Numbered from the stretch's first letter, positions 1 to 16,975 are shown. The stretch is 64,000 nt of DNA from Haemonchus contortus (GCA_000469685.2 LS997564.1:5190440-5254439), one strand, 5' to 3'. Numbers and translations: made by a program. Notes: generated by a model from the letters alone, not told the origin.

Positions 1-38
1 TTGAAAATAAATTTCAGCCGCCTTCGTGTCATCTTTAC

Positions 39-4655
<4,617 letters not shown>

Positions 4656-4691
4656 CGTTGTCGCCGTCCGCCGAGGCGCCGGCTATGTTCC

Positions 4692-4697
4692 CTGAAA
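4692..4697 (-). promoter_or_regulatory. Probable spliced-leader trans-splice acceptor of the collagen IV gene
   Basis: TTTCAG on the minus strand lies 36 nt upstream of the start codon, with no obvious partner donor upstream. Nematode genes commonly receive SL1 at such a site. A cis intron with a noncoding first exon is the alternative. Confidence 0.5.
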
Positions 4698-7559
4698 CGG
4701 ACCACAATCTTTTGATCTTGTGTCGAATCTATCGTCACGGTAACTCAAAACGAATCAAGCGTCTACAAATTTGACTGAGAGAATGATCCAGGGGTAGCAC
4801 CTGGATGAAGAATCCCCTTTTTTTGTGGAACGATAAGGGATGCTTTGAAAAACCTAGGGCTCCTACAATAAAATGGAATCAGCTAGGAAAGGGCTCGATA
4901 AGAAGTGATGGATGTGTGGGAGGGCACGCGCGATGGTCAGGAGAGGAACACGTTCAGAGTTACGAATCACTGGAACATCCAGTACTCGCGGAAGGTGCCA
5001 AGAAAAATGGCATGTGTTGCTAGTGGGATGCTTTCACGGCTGGCTGTCTACCACAGCTCTTGGAGAATCCACACAGGAGAAGCTCCCTCCTCCCCCTTTA
5101 CGAAAAATCGATAGTGGCGAAAAATGTATCGATGAATAGAACGGAAGTCATCGAAACGCATACATTGTAGAAGATGATGAATCACGTCATTGCGACGAGC
5201 TGAGTACTGCGCCTTCATGGCTGAGTATTACGCACCCCGTGTGGATCTTTTCCCCACATGGGAAACTTTCTTGTAGCGGCTTGCGAAATCCGACAGAACG
5301 TACGTCGACTGTGCATTGCAATTAGATGACCCCGCAGTGAGAAGGAACATGTGGAGCGACGAAGAGCCAGCCACACTGGGAGGCGAATTTCGTTGAACTT
5401 TCGAAACGAAAACGGAATATGTAGTTTTCTTCACACGAAGTCGTACTAGTCAAATCATCATTGAGCTTTCAGACTATTTTGGGATAATGATAAGCGTTTT
5501 GAAGAAAGTGGAACGGAGACCGTTGTCAGAAGGTTCTAAACTTATTGCTCATTAAAGAGAAAGATCTGTCAAAATCTTCAAGTATCGTTGAATACACAAT
5601 ATCGAGAACAAGGATACATAACCGGAGCTGCCTTTGGTGCTGAAGCTCTAATGACCTCTGGATCAACTTTTGAAAAGGTGCTGAAGCTCAAATGGCCTCT
5701 GAGGAGTTCTTGTTGTACGAGGAATCAAACGACATGAGTCTTGTTGTGAGGCTAAGGCCGAATACCCAACGTCTGAAAGGGAACGCACATAGAACTCCAC
5801 ACTGATCAAGAATCAAGCTCTTTGTAAAAGAGAGGGCGTAGGAGGGGAGTACTTCACAATGCTCACGGCTTACTTCTCGGGATCCCTTTAAATTGTTGCT
5901 CTGTAGGAATGCGTAATAATAAAAGAAAACTGCCTACATTGTTACAAAGTTGTAAAGAGAGAAGCAGATATGTCAAATAGCAAGAGATATGCACCGCGAA
6001 GGATATGGAGTATTGCATAGCCCTTTCTGTGATCGTTAAGAAGTTTGGTTCTGTTCAGGAATCAGAAACTCCAAAGGGTTCTCTTATATATGCTCAAGAA
6101 TAAGATCTCCATGAGTCACCTATTCATGACGGGACAGAAAATGAACAGGATCACGCCTGGAGAGGTATAAAAGGGTGCGGGGATCAAACTGATGGAGGTG
6201 ATATTGGGCTTACACTGCAGGGCTGGCAAGCCAAAGCATCGATCTTTGCATTGTAAACTACCACTGGAGGAGGAGCAGGCAGGCGGCATAACATCGGAAG
6301 ATGGCGAAAGTGACGAGACTCACCCAAACTCCTAATCGTGGGTAAAGTTACCATGAATGAAATCACTCTTGAATAATCACCGACTCTGTTGGGATAGTCC
6401 TTAAAACAGGCCATGAGAATTAAAGGCTTCGAAAAGTTTTTCTGCAGAGCTACGGTATCAGAATCGTCTATTGGTGGCAATAAAAAAGGTTACTGGATGT
6501 CAAACTATGAAGACGCAGAAATAGAAAAGGAGGTGCTTCGGGAGATCGATGCCTTCATGGAAATGATCGTCCCGAGCAAGAGAGGTGGTTCTACATATTT
6601 CTAGAACCCTATGGGAGGCACCAAAACAATGAGTATTTCCGGACTGTTCAAAGAGATCAAGCAATCTGATAGGGGTTTCAGCCTACACCTCTGTTCGTGA
6701 ACGAAGTCTGTCAGTTGAGATCGAACTCACTGTAAACAACATCTAGTAAATGTAAGATTGGATCTGCTGAATATTCGTTCCTCTGAAGTCAATCGCTGGA
6801 AACAACCACACACTTCAAAACTCTATGCGATAGGCAGTGATTTGGGTGAAGGAATGTAGCTTAGTGGTGACTTTCTCTGGCTGAAAATGCCAGGTGTCTC
6901 TGGGCCTCTCTGGTCATGTTGTGCCCTCTATCTCACTCATCCTCCCGTCACCAGTACAACCGCCAGCTGCCCTGCCACGCTTCGAAGCCTGCGCTATGAA
7001 TTGCGAAGAAAAAGGTCGGCCAGGCCCATCTCTCGGCAGCAGGGTTCACCGGGTGCAACGCGGTCAAACGATACCAACAATGACAAAGGTGACTGCCATT
7101 TCTTCGTTCTCAGAAAACTTGGAATAGCCGCATCACAAGTATAGTATAGTTGAAATTGTCAGAGATTTCCTTGAGCTCTTCACCCAAGAGTTCAGCACTG
7201 AATCAGCGTGGGCGCAAGACAAAGCCTGAGATCTTAACCTGAAAGGAGGGAATGGTACGAGTTCTTGGAGGCCAAAATGACCAATTGTTAATGTCAACTG
7301 TGATATCAACTGTCACTGCGTCGCGGAAAGCTTCTGATCGTCAAGGATTTAGGATATTTTCCTTAAAGTGGTGCTTGTGGTTATATAAATAAGATGAAAA
7401 GTCTATTTTGGGCATGACATACCATTGAAAATTTATTTCAAACTTATCATGAACCCAGAATATTCCTGAGCTACAGCTACACAAAGTAAAGTATTCCTGA
7501 TCCCTCTAGTGCACAGGAATAGAATGAAGAGATGAAAGTTCTGCCATTGACCCGTGCTA
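4698..7559. other. Intergenic, upstream of the collagen gene
   Basis: No supported gene. Short frames lack splice context or domains. The first part must contain the collagen promoter, but no TATA box or defined element stands out. At 6887-7090 (+) there are two brief Gly-X-Y-like patches in different frames, discussed under rejected items. Confidence 0.6.
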
Positions 7560-7690
7560 TTTTGAGATGCGCTGACGCATTCGACTTCGGTTAGTGGTTT
7601 TTGAATGCATGTTTGTTCATTACAATGGTTTGCGGAGGCTAGCCCATGGGCAAGTCAGTACTGATCTTCCCCGATTCGTCTGGTAACTAG
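7560..7690 (+). repeat. Degenerate copy of the 'caagtcagt' dispersed repeat
   Basis: It shares with the copies at 10.4 and 22 kb the run: CATTCGACTT, a TGCGG...AGCC block, GGCAAGTCAGT, then a C-rich block and TCTGGTA. It is heavily diverged. Confidence 0.45.
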
Positions 7691-9500
7691 TCATCAAGGA
7701 GATTTATACTTGGTCCACTGCGAATCGATCCACCATTTGTGTGACAAGTTCGCGACTTTCGCTATATTAAGAAAATTGCATCCTTCAACCTATGCTCTTC
7801 AAATCCGAGCCCACTTGGTTACATTAGGAGGAATTAGTCAGCAATTCATTTCATGAATTCCTCACGGTCTGCAGTGAAGACAGAAAATGAAGAAAATTTT
7901 AATGAATAGCTGATGGAAGTGTTACAATAAATAGAGCGAATGTATCCGAGGCATGATCCTCTTGACGATCTTGAGGAGTCAGCGTTGTTTTTCTAGTAAA
8001 TGAAAGACAACAGCTGCATCAAGTGGAAACATTGGATTTATGAGCTCACGTACACTGCCTAGATCGACGTCCACCTACATGAGCGTGAAAACTTCCCATG
8101 AGCAGATAGTTCGCCATCATAAGGTAGACTCTAACGAACTGTCAGGTATCAGTACCAATTTATAAGCTTTCAAGAATTGTGACTTCTACAGGAGACCGAT
8201 CTGCAAAGCGTTATCGTGTAACGGTGATAAAAATTCGCCGGAAAGTCTGAATGTGCGCACAATGCTGAACCAGTGTTCTTAACTGCCAGTCCCTCAGATC
8301 ATTCTGGAGTAGTATACTGAACACGAAAGCTTATCAACCAAGGAACGGCGTCGAAACCCAATCGCCGCATTTGCCAGCAGTCGTACCCCGATTGGATTAG
8401 GTACTGCTTGGGTGGATGTATATTTAAAGTGCTTCAATTCGGGATGCTCGACAGATCCACTCAACAGGGTATCCCTTACGGCGGTAATGTTCCGGTTAGA
8501 AGTGGGCATTGTCACGAGCATGGACATAGAGTGGAGAATGGCGCCAGGAGTTTTATCAGTCGTTGATATCGCTTCCGGTCTCGATTCTGCTTATCACAGA
8601 CTTGAGACACCTTATCACTACAGATACTATGGCAATTTCCTTTATGGTCTAGAGGTAACAGCTTGCAGATCATACTGCACCAGGCCGGAGTTCGGTTTTT
8701 GTCGTCGGAATCAGTTTTTGCATTCCATGTACCTGTCAGAATCTCGTGGTTTAACGCATATTGAGTAACCAGGGCCGTTCCGAGTAGCTATTGTCACTAC
8801 GATAACAATTCTGATGTGGTTTGATAGTTATGGGTTGCTACACTCACCCGCAGAACTCAGGTGGTTGAGTGAGGTGAATTGAAGGGCGTTGAGGAAAGGG
8901 TGATCGTCCACCATTTCTCCTGTCTCTCCTACTACCTAAAAAACGGAGGAACGAACCCCTCCTTGGGCCTACGATCCTCATCCAATTCCATCAGAAGAAT
9001 CCTCTTAATTGGCAATCCCTCGGATTACGAGCTTTCTACCGGGCAGGAAGTTCAACAACTTAGCAACGGCGCCCAACACAACGAATAAGCTCTTTTCACT
9101 TTTGTCAAATTTCATAATTTTTTTTTGAAAATTTACGTGACAAATTCCGTCGGCCTTAGTATGGCTGGCAGACAATGTGAATAACAGGGTAGTTTTGAAA
9201 ACCGATGCTCCCCCTCAGCATCTTGACAACTTCAAGAGCTACACGCCGTACGATTGTCTGCCGTTTAGTTTTAGGGGTTGCACGGTGTAAGGCTCGTTAA
9301 ACTACACCCTCACTACAGTAAAAGTTAAAGTAACGCATTACTGGCTTTCAGTCTCAGTCAAGTTTCAAGTTCTGATTGAGGTCTTATCGTAAACGCCGGT
9401 TCTTTCATCTCAGTGACTCTTATCTGACATTTCTCTGATTTAGTTCTCTCAATAAAATCGTCTTACTCGGGCGGAGGTGGAGCAGTGACAAGTGGCGCAC
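7691..9500. other. Intergenic; one unassigned open frame at 8412-8768
   Basis: The longest frame (118 codons, +, 8412-8768) has no recognisable domain, and the opposite strand is also open over 8294-8527, so neither is supported. 9120-9130 is a T tract. No RNA gene seen. Confidence 0.5.
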
Positions 9501-9509
9501 TACCACACA

Positions 9510-9725
9510 GGCATGGTCACGATTTCGAACCTCGATCGATATCCGCGGGACCAACCGGATCACCTATCCTCCCGAGGTCGGTTAATTGGTACCACATGTG
9601 TGTGCGAAGGCAAAAACGCATACTTGAACATTGACTGGTCAACGCAGTCATTGTATAGACCACACACGCATTCAGTACGCCACTACGATTCTGAAGGAAT
9701 GCCGAATGCAGGGCGTTTCCTGAAA
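9510..9725 (-). repeat. Dispersed repeat copy, minus orientation
   Basis: The reverse complement contains a block like GCGTACTGAATGCGTGTGTG, then a TTGGTACCAATTAACCGACC-like block and GGGAGGATAG, ending near a TTCGAA box. Blocks and order match the copies at 10.4 kb and 22 kb. Confidence 0.5.
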
Positions 9726-9938
9726 ACAGGATTGATGAACGTCAAAAGACTGTACCGTACATTCTTTTATAACTTTTTTTGCAGCGGTATTTCCTATCAC
9801 TACGCCATTTGTCTCCTTGTATAATGAGCAAATCTGATTGAAAATGTTGATCCAATCTCATTTCCATCTTTCCTAATTTGCATTTCTCCAACTGCTCAGC
9901 CTGATCGAGGGTTTCACCGAACATGCTTATCAGCTTTC

Positions 9939-10355
9939 GGTGAAAATGTAGTTGGGGGGGGGGGGGGGCACCCATCTCAAGGTCATTACATCAAGAAATG
10001 ACGTCAATGAAACGCGTTATGTCGTTATCACGGACATGCCAGTTTTTAAATGAAGGCTTTCGTAGGGTAGGAGCACCGCGGTGGACAAGTTTTCTTTCTT
10101 TCTTTTTCTTTTTTTTTTTGCAGGAGGTAATCATCCCAGCCACCCTGGTGCTCCTACCTACCTAGGCTTATTTGGTAAACTAAATTTCCCTAGCTGAAAC
10201 CGCATAAAAGAGCTAAGGTGGTCGGTTCCCATCACCCTCAACGCATCCGATACAGCGCTGATGTAACAAAGGCTAACACGTTAGACTGAGTTCATTTCTT
10301 GATATACTGACCTTCGGATGGGTGCCCCCCCCCCCCAACTACATCAGGAAGGTCT
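9939..10355. mobile_element. MITE with long inverted termini and homopolymer G/C tracts
   Basis: The left end reads GGTGAAAATGTAGTTG, a G run, then GCACCCATC and AAGGTCA...ATCAAGAAATGA. The right end (10287-10347) is its inverse: TCATTTCTTGATA...TGACCTT, GATGGGTGC, a C run, CAACTACAT. The inverted match is about 55 bp. The last ~8 bp on the right have diverged and no target duplication remains. It has no coding capacity. The same terminus occurs at 28.24, 28.56 and 63.75 kb. Confidence 0.75.
10066..10157. repeat. Internal hairpin with T-rich loop
   Basis: TAGGAGCACCGCGGTGG at 10068-10084 is nearly inverted by CCACCCTGGTGCTCCTA at 10140-10156. The loop is a CTTT/T-rich tract. It sits inside the MITE, so it may be a nested smaller element. 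Confidence 0.55.
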
Positions 10356-10399
10356 TTTTACTATGTATGTTGTACATCTTCTTAGCTCAATAAGGATAA

Positions 10400-10620
10400 T
10401 AATGCAGTCTTTGGGTCGTTTGATCCAATCCCGTCTGAGGGATGCGCTCCCTCATTCGACTTCCTTTCAGAATCGAAGTGGCGTATTGAATGCGTGTACG
10501 GCTTATACAATACCTTGCGGTGGCCAGCAAATGTACAAGTCAGTGCTTTTATCCTCCCAGACGAGTTTGGTATCCAGAACTGACCCCGGAGAATGGTAGG
10601 CTTGGTTGGCCTAGGATAAT
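10400..10620 (+). repeat. Dispersed repeat copy, best preserved
   Basis: Ordered blocks: ATCCCGTCTGAGGGATGCG, CATTCGACTTCC, TGCGTGTACGGCTTATACA, TGCGGTGGCCAGCAAATG, CAAGTCAGTGCTTTTATCC, a TCTGGTAYCAA-like block, CCCCGGAGAATGG, GGCTTGGTTGGCCTAGG. The family also has copies at 7.6, 9.5 and 22 kb; the class is unknown. Confidence 0.65.
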
Positions 10621-11308
10621 ATCGACTCAAACTTAATGCTCGACTCTAATTCAGTCTAGTTTAATCAGTCAAAGCTATTCGCCAGTTATACGGTTCTCAC
10701 GTCACGGAACGATTTGTCGTATGCGCTCTGGGCTCTATCGGGAAAAGAAAATGCACTGAGCAGATGAGCTGCCTCACCCCGCTCAGGCTTCATTGCTCGT
10801 ACTTGTCGTGAATGCAAGAGCCAGACCCATTGGCGGGACCCCTACGGTACGAAAGGGACACACATTGCATTCGAATGCTTTTGTATCAGCATCACAACCT
10901 GCAGGAATACCCCTCCGCTTCTTCAGCCATTATGTTGGGTAAACTTGAACATTTGTATAGAAGGAACTCCCTTAAATGTCGTTAGCCGAGAAATCTATGA
11001 ATTTTTCTCATGGATCGAGTCTGCCCTGTGAGGGATTGTGCACGGAATCCATTTTTCTGACCTTACATCTTATTAGATGCTAAGAGGCGCAGGTCACGAT
11101 GAGGATGACTCCTGAGATGTCGCTCTAATATAAAACTATGGCTCCCTCGTACACCCGTAAACATATAAGGCTGTCAGATCGGAAACGGCCAATATAATGC
11201 GTTGTAAGCGCTCAGAAGTATCATCGTCTGTATGCCAATTGTACAGGCTGCACCATCACGAGGTACACCCATGTAGGAAGACGGTCACTCCTACAACTGT
11301 CATGACCC
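10621..11308. other. Intergenic, nothing recognised
   Basis: No open frame with splice context, domain or clear repeat structure. Confidence 0.5.
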
Positions 11309-11565
11309 ATGACCCCGGTGGAAGGCAATTTTGACCTTCAATTCAGATTTTCGCCTAATTGCAACATTCGAAATCTCGTCGAAATGCCCACTTCATGTCA
11401 TTTCCGTTCTGATAGTTTCGTACAACTTCGAGCCCTTTTCACTCGCGCGAATTTTCTCGCTATCTTCGCCACCAGTGTTTTATTCTTACCCATTACTTCC
11501 ACCTTTCGTCTGAATGAGGCTCGAAATGATAGTGAACTGTGCCTTCAATATGAAAATGGCTAAAG
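11309..11565 (+). repeat. Dispersed repeat pair member (partner at 15.53 kb)
   Basis: It shares ATTGCAAC..TCGAAATCTCGTC, TTATTTCCGTT-like, GCGAATTTTCTCGCT and GTGAA.TGTGCCTTCAAT, in the same order, with 15,530-15,780. It is open in two frames, but the protein is not conserved between copies. Confidence 0.6.
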
Positions 11566-12245
11566 GTGGTGAGTGGGTTGTCAAGGAAAGCAGTAGAAAA
11601 AGAGAGCGGAAGAAACGTGGGCGATTTCCTCACCCCTTCTAATCAACGGATATTCATGCAATTTTTTTTCATTTGATCAACAGACATGTTTTGTTCATTG
11701 TTCTTGCTAAACACTTCGCTTGATCCTCAATTGGGAATTCAGTTTCGAAAGTAGCGTGAGTAATGTATTTGTTTGCAGACCTGCAATCGAAGTCAGCAGA
11801 AATTCCAATTGTGCGCAAAGTCACAGTTCACTCATTATTGAAGAATTCAAAAAAGCACGAATATGTGATTGGAAGGAAACCTCAATGAGTCAGTAGCTTT
11901 TAGGGGTTCGCATAGTGCTTCATACGATTCATACTTTTTTCCCAGAATTTTGTAAAATATGACAGATTTTAGTAGTAGAGCTGGTTTTTATTCAAAGTTG
12001 TTAATGGCTGGTTGCTAGGATGAAGTTCCTGCTTGTAGAAAATATTTCCTTGCGAGGCTACTTTTTTGCTTGGTCCATAACTTTGGAAAGGCTTAAAGTC
12101 CTCCTTGTTCTTTGATTTTTTTCTGTGATAAATATACATAATTATGTCCAACAAAGTGTTGCCTATGCAAAAAATTGTTCGATGCGTTTCCCGTGGAGCT
12201 GGGTAAGCTACATTGCAGGATTAGTCGACTAGGGCTTAGTCATAG
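11566..12245. other. Intergenic; possible 3' flank of the exon at 12246
   Basis: Nothing coding recognised. TTTATT near 11985 would be an AATAAA signal on the minus strand, about 260 nt beyond the stop codon of the putative exon at 12246-12493. Confidence 0.4.
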
Positions 12246-12493
12246 CTATAAAATTAGGCGATGACTCAGAAGTCGGACATCCGCGATTCTCTTAAGTTGT
12301 GTATTGTGTATTTCATGCCGTATGTATGGTTTTCTTTCGTTGGACGGAATGATGATTACTTCCAAAAAACTATTAGTGTGCTTGCCTTCAGCTGAAAGAC
12401 CGACTTCTGAGTCATCGTCTGATTGCTCTTTCGCACAACCATGCGTTAGGACGATCATAATAGATTCCGTTGAAAGTAACGTTGTGGTGGTTT
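12246..12493 (-). CDS. Possible terminal exon of an unknown gene
   Basis: A CTCTTGCAG acceptor (ending 12494) is followed by about 82 open codons ending in TAG at the left. The inferred tail is acidic in the middle (EQSDDDSEVG) and basic later (NERKPYIRHE). No domain recognised and no upstream exon found. The plus strand is also open over 12304-12507, so this could be chance. Confidence 0.25.
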
Positions 12494-13800
12494 CTGCAAG
12501 AGAGTAAAGTACCATGAAAGTCAAATGAACGGAACTGGCTAGTTATTCAGATTTTGCAAGGATGGAAGCCACCATGCTCACAGAGTTTGGATTTTTTCGT
12601 GAGAATTATGGGCCAACATAGCCCTTCGTTCGCCCCATTTTTTATGATATGTATACACTTTCGATGCATATACTCACACATGAATGCACACGTTACATGC
12701 AAGCAGCGTACTGTAGCAAGCTGTACGCACTGGTTCGTGCATTTGGACAGCTCGTCCAAATACTCCTTTTATGCAAATCTAGTCGTCACGTTCTCGTCCA
12801 ACCACTAACGTTACTACTTCTTTGGAGCTTTACATTTTTCTGAGCGAGCCGGCTTCCGCATCCGCCGCTTTTGAGTTCTCTGGACAGGCCACTTCAATAT
12901 TCCGCCTAAAGCTAGATACCGCAAAATTCGTGTAGGCGTGCCTTCAAGAGAGATTCGTACGCAGTCAAGCCTGCTAGATAGTTAAGTCTTCAGCTGTTAG
13001 TTAGAAGCGAGGTTGCCTGACCATATCCTTTACGTTCCAGCCGGATTCTAACCCTTCCATCTACTGGAGCCTTTCCTGTCCACTTCTGCGTCATCTTGGT
13101 TCCCCTTCGTGATGGTACTGATGGAAACGCCTACTTTATAGAGTGAAGGCATTAATTGAGTGTCACAATCAATCCTAAACTACCAGTCGGATCGCCCAGC
13201 TAACGCTGGGCTCTCCTCCTTCTTGTGTCAAACACCCTATCCCGAGAAATGGTGAATTGAAGGAATTTTTTCCCTTTTCGAAGTTCATATCCGCGTTTAG
13301 CTGGGTGAGAAGTCGAAACTGAAACAGAGCTCAAATAGATCATGTCGTCGTAGCATATCACAGGAAAAAGGAAGGAAGGAAAAGGACATCATCTCAAATC
13401 AAATCGAGGCACCAAATTCATCTCAAAGACATCTCCCGATGATGGCTTAAATGACTAGCAATGAAAGCCTCGAATGGTACACACAAATGTTGTCGAGTGA
13501 TAATGCCGCACATTAGCAGATTTGGTTATCAGCGAACTTTTCTTCGCTACGGATTTATCACTTATTGGGAATTCCAGATCATTGGCGGTCGGATGAGTTT
13601 AGTCACAAAAGATATCGAAACAAAAAGAAACCATGATGTGTCACTGAGTTAGAAAACTTGCTTTATAGCGGTCGTAGTCCAGCAGCGAAAAATAAACCAA
13701 ATTTTCAACCCGTTATGGAGAATTGCCGTTGATTCTCCGATTTGCCGATTGGGATCTTATCACTGCATTTACCTGTCTTATTGAATGAAAAATATCAAAG
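12494..13800. other. Intergenic, nothing recognised
   Basis: Short frames on both strands with no domain. No RNA gene or clear repeat. Confidence 0.5.
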
Positions 13801-14170
13801 AGCAATGTTTGAATACCAAGGTATGACTGTTGATATGAAGGGGATAACGAACCTGTTCGCCCTAGTCTCCTAAATGGCTCCTTGCTCATTTGTTATCAGT
13901 CCTTGTCACCCATCACCTTCGGTTCCTTCGTATTCTACACGACCATTAAAGTGTTCCACCGTTAATATGAAAGACTTTGTAGATCTAATGACTCCCGTCG
14001 TCTACGCCTCGTTATCTCTGAAAGTTGTTATCAATCATTATCACTGAACATCTATGGCCCCTTACTAAGGTACCAATGCTCTACCGTTAATACGAAGAAG
14101 GTAGCGAATCCTGTGGCTGTCGCCTTCAAAGGTGCCTTATCGACTCCTTCCAATTGTTATCACCTCTATC
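13801..14170 (+). repeat. Degenerate tandem repeat, about 130-bp period
   Basis: Three blocks carry ACC(G)TTAATATGAA-like followed by a CTCGTTAT or GTTATCA-like tail, near 13,810, 13,945 and 14,080. Divergence is high, so unit edges are uncertain. Confidence 0.4.
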
Positions 14171-14179
14171 ACATATCAT

Positions 14180-15020
14180 CAGTGTTCCCGTCCTGTCGCC
14201 TGTGCTGCTACCAAGTTTGAACGCTGTAGGTCCACGGGACAGGAGTTATGAATTTGCGACCTAAAATTTTTATCGTGCACGCCTCGCTCCCTGTGATTGG
14301 AGTCACGGCTCTGGAAGGGAGCACGCCGCATCTCCGCCGCAATCTGGCTCTGTAAAAAGCGGTTGAGATCGGTTTTGTGTCTATCATGGTCATGTAGGTC
14401 ATTCGATGTCGATTTGTATTGGATCTGGAAGACCACGAACGCTAGATTTCGACTTCTCAAACCACCGAGAAGGAGAGTAGATGGGGATTCTTAGCTAAGG
14501 CCTTCTACGTAACTTTTCCTGAGGATCCATTATCAATGGCAAGTTCTGAGCTGTTTAGACGGCCGATAGTGGTTGCATACCGGTTGAGATCTTCCCATTC
14601 GAAGTTCGACATGACAACCATTACGTTGACTGCTCGCTCAAACTTCATGATTTCACAGGGATTCATGCTGCCGATTTGCTCTCAGTCAGCTTTCCAGTGT
14701 CTGACCTTTCAGACGCTTCGCCTAGGCGTCCGAGACACCACGTCAATCAGATTTCACCTGCGACTTCTGCTTCTGGACGATTGAGTTCTTCGAGAATTCA
14801 TGAGTAATCAAGCAGAACATCGATGAAGAAGTGAGTTGCTTCGTTCTCGTCTCCATTTCTTCAGCAAGTGTGGTTATTGTGCATCACTGTCATTACGATT
14901 ACTTATCGAGTAATCCATTTACAAAATACCTGCTCGGTATCGATTTTGCTTCATAGTAAGCTGAGTCGTTGGAAAATTTTCAATAATGCTCAAATAGACA
15001 GCAGAAAACGCGCTAACATA
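14180..15020 (+). repeat. ~1-kb dispersed repeat family, copy A
   Basis: From ACGGCTCTGGAAGGGAGCAC (about 14,307) to GCAGAAAACGCGCTAACATA (about 15,000) it matches copies B (30.0 kb) and C (33.6 kb, inverted). Its left part differs: about 14,190-14,260 encodes on the minus strand RSNLVAAQATG, resembling RSNFLGAQVTG from the 128-bp tandem repeat at 16.6 kb. No TIR or target duplication found; the class is unknown. Confidence 0.75.
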
Positions 15021-15529
15021 GCTGGAAAGGTTTTCCCGTCAAATCTCAACAAGTTGGATTCAAACTCATTTTTCATCTGAACCTTTCCCACAATTGGGCA
15101 CCAGCCCACAACGCAAAGAAGATGCTGCATTCTGTGAAACCACGCTTCCAAGTTTTTGGAGGGGAGGGGGAGGGGGGGCGAAGCAGGTTCGACCTTCAAA
15201 TTCCCCTATCTCAATCCTGTGGATTTTGCTGTATCAACGATTCTCAAGCAAAAAGCCTCCGCTTCTAAAGACAGGTCTCTGGACCCTCTGAAAAAAAGCT
15301 CTCTTGTAGAAGCGGGGGATGAAAGTGATTGCGCGCATTCTTGAAAACGTCCGAAAGAGGTTGGATGCTTGCATTAAAGCGAAATATGGTCATTCTGCAT
15401 GCGAAGTGTGATATGTTGTTTACAATTTTGTGACGATTGTATAGGAGTAAATGTTTCCTATTTGGTTTGATTTGTATAATTTTGATGCTACTTTTCTGCG
15501 TCACACTACATATGGGTCACCCTGTATAC
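15021..15529. other. Intergenic, nothing recognised
   Basis: Contains a short G-rich tract near 15,160-15,180. No supported gene. Confidence 0.5.
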
Positions 15530-15785
15530 AGTTCTGGCTCGATGTAGTCAGCTCTTCGTGCTATTGCAACGATCGAAATCTCGTCCAAATACCCCTTTTA
15601 AGTTATTTCCGTTATGATAATCTCTTACAAACTCAGAGAATTATTTATCTCGGAATCGGCGAATTTTCTCGCTTTTTTCATCTTTGATGAACTACTGCCA
15701 ACCTAAACTTCCGCTTCTCGACTAGGAAGGGGTATCTCCAAACTCTTGTGAATTGTGCCTTCAATTGTTAAGTGACGCATGTTGT
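15530..15785 (+). repeat. Dispersed repeat pair member (partner at 11.31 kb)
   Basis: It has the same ordered blocks as 11,309-11,565, including TATTGCAAC, CGAAATCTCGTC and GCGAATTTTCTCGCT. Same orientation. Confidence 0.6.
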
Positions 15786-16017
15786 ATTAGGCACTATGAA
15801 GGAGAATTTTGAAAATCTTCACCATAATAGCCAATATACAACTTTTAGGTTGCTTCCAGATTTTCATCCATTCACCTTCCGCCATCTTTCGCTAGAAAAC
15901 AAAGATGTAGACAGCGATCTCGTCGGAGCAGCGAATGTTTGCGGCTGTTGCATGGAGTGACCGTTGGTACACAGAGAAGGTATTACAACTTTGCTTAACC
16001 AATAGACTGTGAGCATG

Positions 16018-16215
16018 ATTTATTTATTTATTTATAGACTCATGCATGCGATTTCCATTTCTGCAAACAACAATTATAAAAAAACTAACAAAAATAGCAT
16101 TATGTAATTTACAACTTGGAGTTATCCAACGAGACTCCAAGTTGTCGTATGGTACCATTGAATTTTAGAAAATGAATTTCAAAAATTTCCCCAACCATTA
16201 AAATTCAATGCCAGG
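16018..16215. repeat. Cluster of short inverted repeats
   Basis: TTTATTTATTTATTTATA is followed by the hairpin CAACTTGGAGT / ACTCCAAGTTG (16,112-16,145) and then CCATTGAATTTTA inverted by TTAAAATTCAATG (about 16,156-16,212). These may be ends of small nested elements; no target duplication identified. Confidence 0.55.
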
Positions 16216-16554
16216 TATTGAAATGAACAGCTTTCAGAGACAGTGATCGAACGGCTGCTAAAACCGATAGGGAAGGAACACCAGCAATGTCGTCGCCTCA
16301 TCCCATTCAGAGGAACGCCTCTCACAGGGATTCGTTGAGCGGTAAGTTGTGATGCTTACCTACCGATCACCTAGTATTTCAAGGACCTCTCTGATTTCCC
16401 GATTGCTGTGGAGTTCTTTGTTTTCTGGAAACTATAGGAGCCTTCGTCCTGGGCTCGCGTTCTGGAACGGTTCCAACATTTTTCCGTGTGGTCCTACTAG
16501 TTGTAAGTTCGGGGCGTAAGTCCATCCCGTCAGAGGGATGCGCCCTGGCCTTCG

Positions 16555-16975
16555 ACTTAAACCGGGGTTCGGCCGAGGTTTGAACGGAAACTCACAGTTC
16601 CTGTCCCCGTGGACCTAGAAGTTCAAACTTGGTAGGAATGGCAACACGATGGGAACACTCATGGTGGGTGGCAGGACCAGACTCCGCCCACAGGGGGCGG
16701 GGTTTGAGCGGAAACTCATAGAATCTGTCCCAGTGGAACTAGAGCGTTCAAATTTTTTAGGAGCACAGGTGACAGGATGGATACACTCATGGTGGGTGGC
16801 AGGACCAGACTCCGCCCACAGGGGGCGGGGTTTGAGCGGAAACTCATAGAATCTGTCCCAGTGGAACTAGAGCGTTCAAATTTTCTAGGAGCACAGGTGA
16901 CAGGATGGATACACTCATGGTGGGTGGCAAGACCAGACTCCGCCCACAGAAGGGGGGTTTGAGCGGAAACTCAAA
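16555..16975 (+). repeat. 128-bp tandem repeat, about 3.2 copies
   Basis: CACTCATGGTGGGTGGCA recurs at 16,656, 16,784 and 16,912, exactly 128 bp apart. The second and third units are nearly identical, while the first partial unit is diverged. 128 is not a multiple of 3, so the open frames crossing it are not one repeated peptide. The block just before (ATCCCGTCAGAGGGATGCG) matches the start of the dispersed repeat at 10.4 kb. Confidence 0.9.

Noticed and set aside
6887..7090. Collagen-like patches (EEKGRPGP and QGSPGAT) on the plus strand
   Set aside because: Only two or three triplets each, in different frames, without cysteine pattern, splice sites or signal peptide. Too little to call a pseudogene.
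8294..8768. Overlapping open frames on both strands (up to 118 codons)
   Set aside because: No domain, no splice context, both strands equally open; likely chance or repeat.
9939..10355. CRISPR-like or phage-like repeats
   Set aside because: Inverted, not regularly spaced direct repeats; the window is eukaryotic.
16649..16962. Repeated open frames in the 128-bp tandem repeat as a repeat protein
   Set aside because: The period is not a multiple of three, so successive units shift frame.
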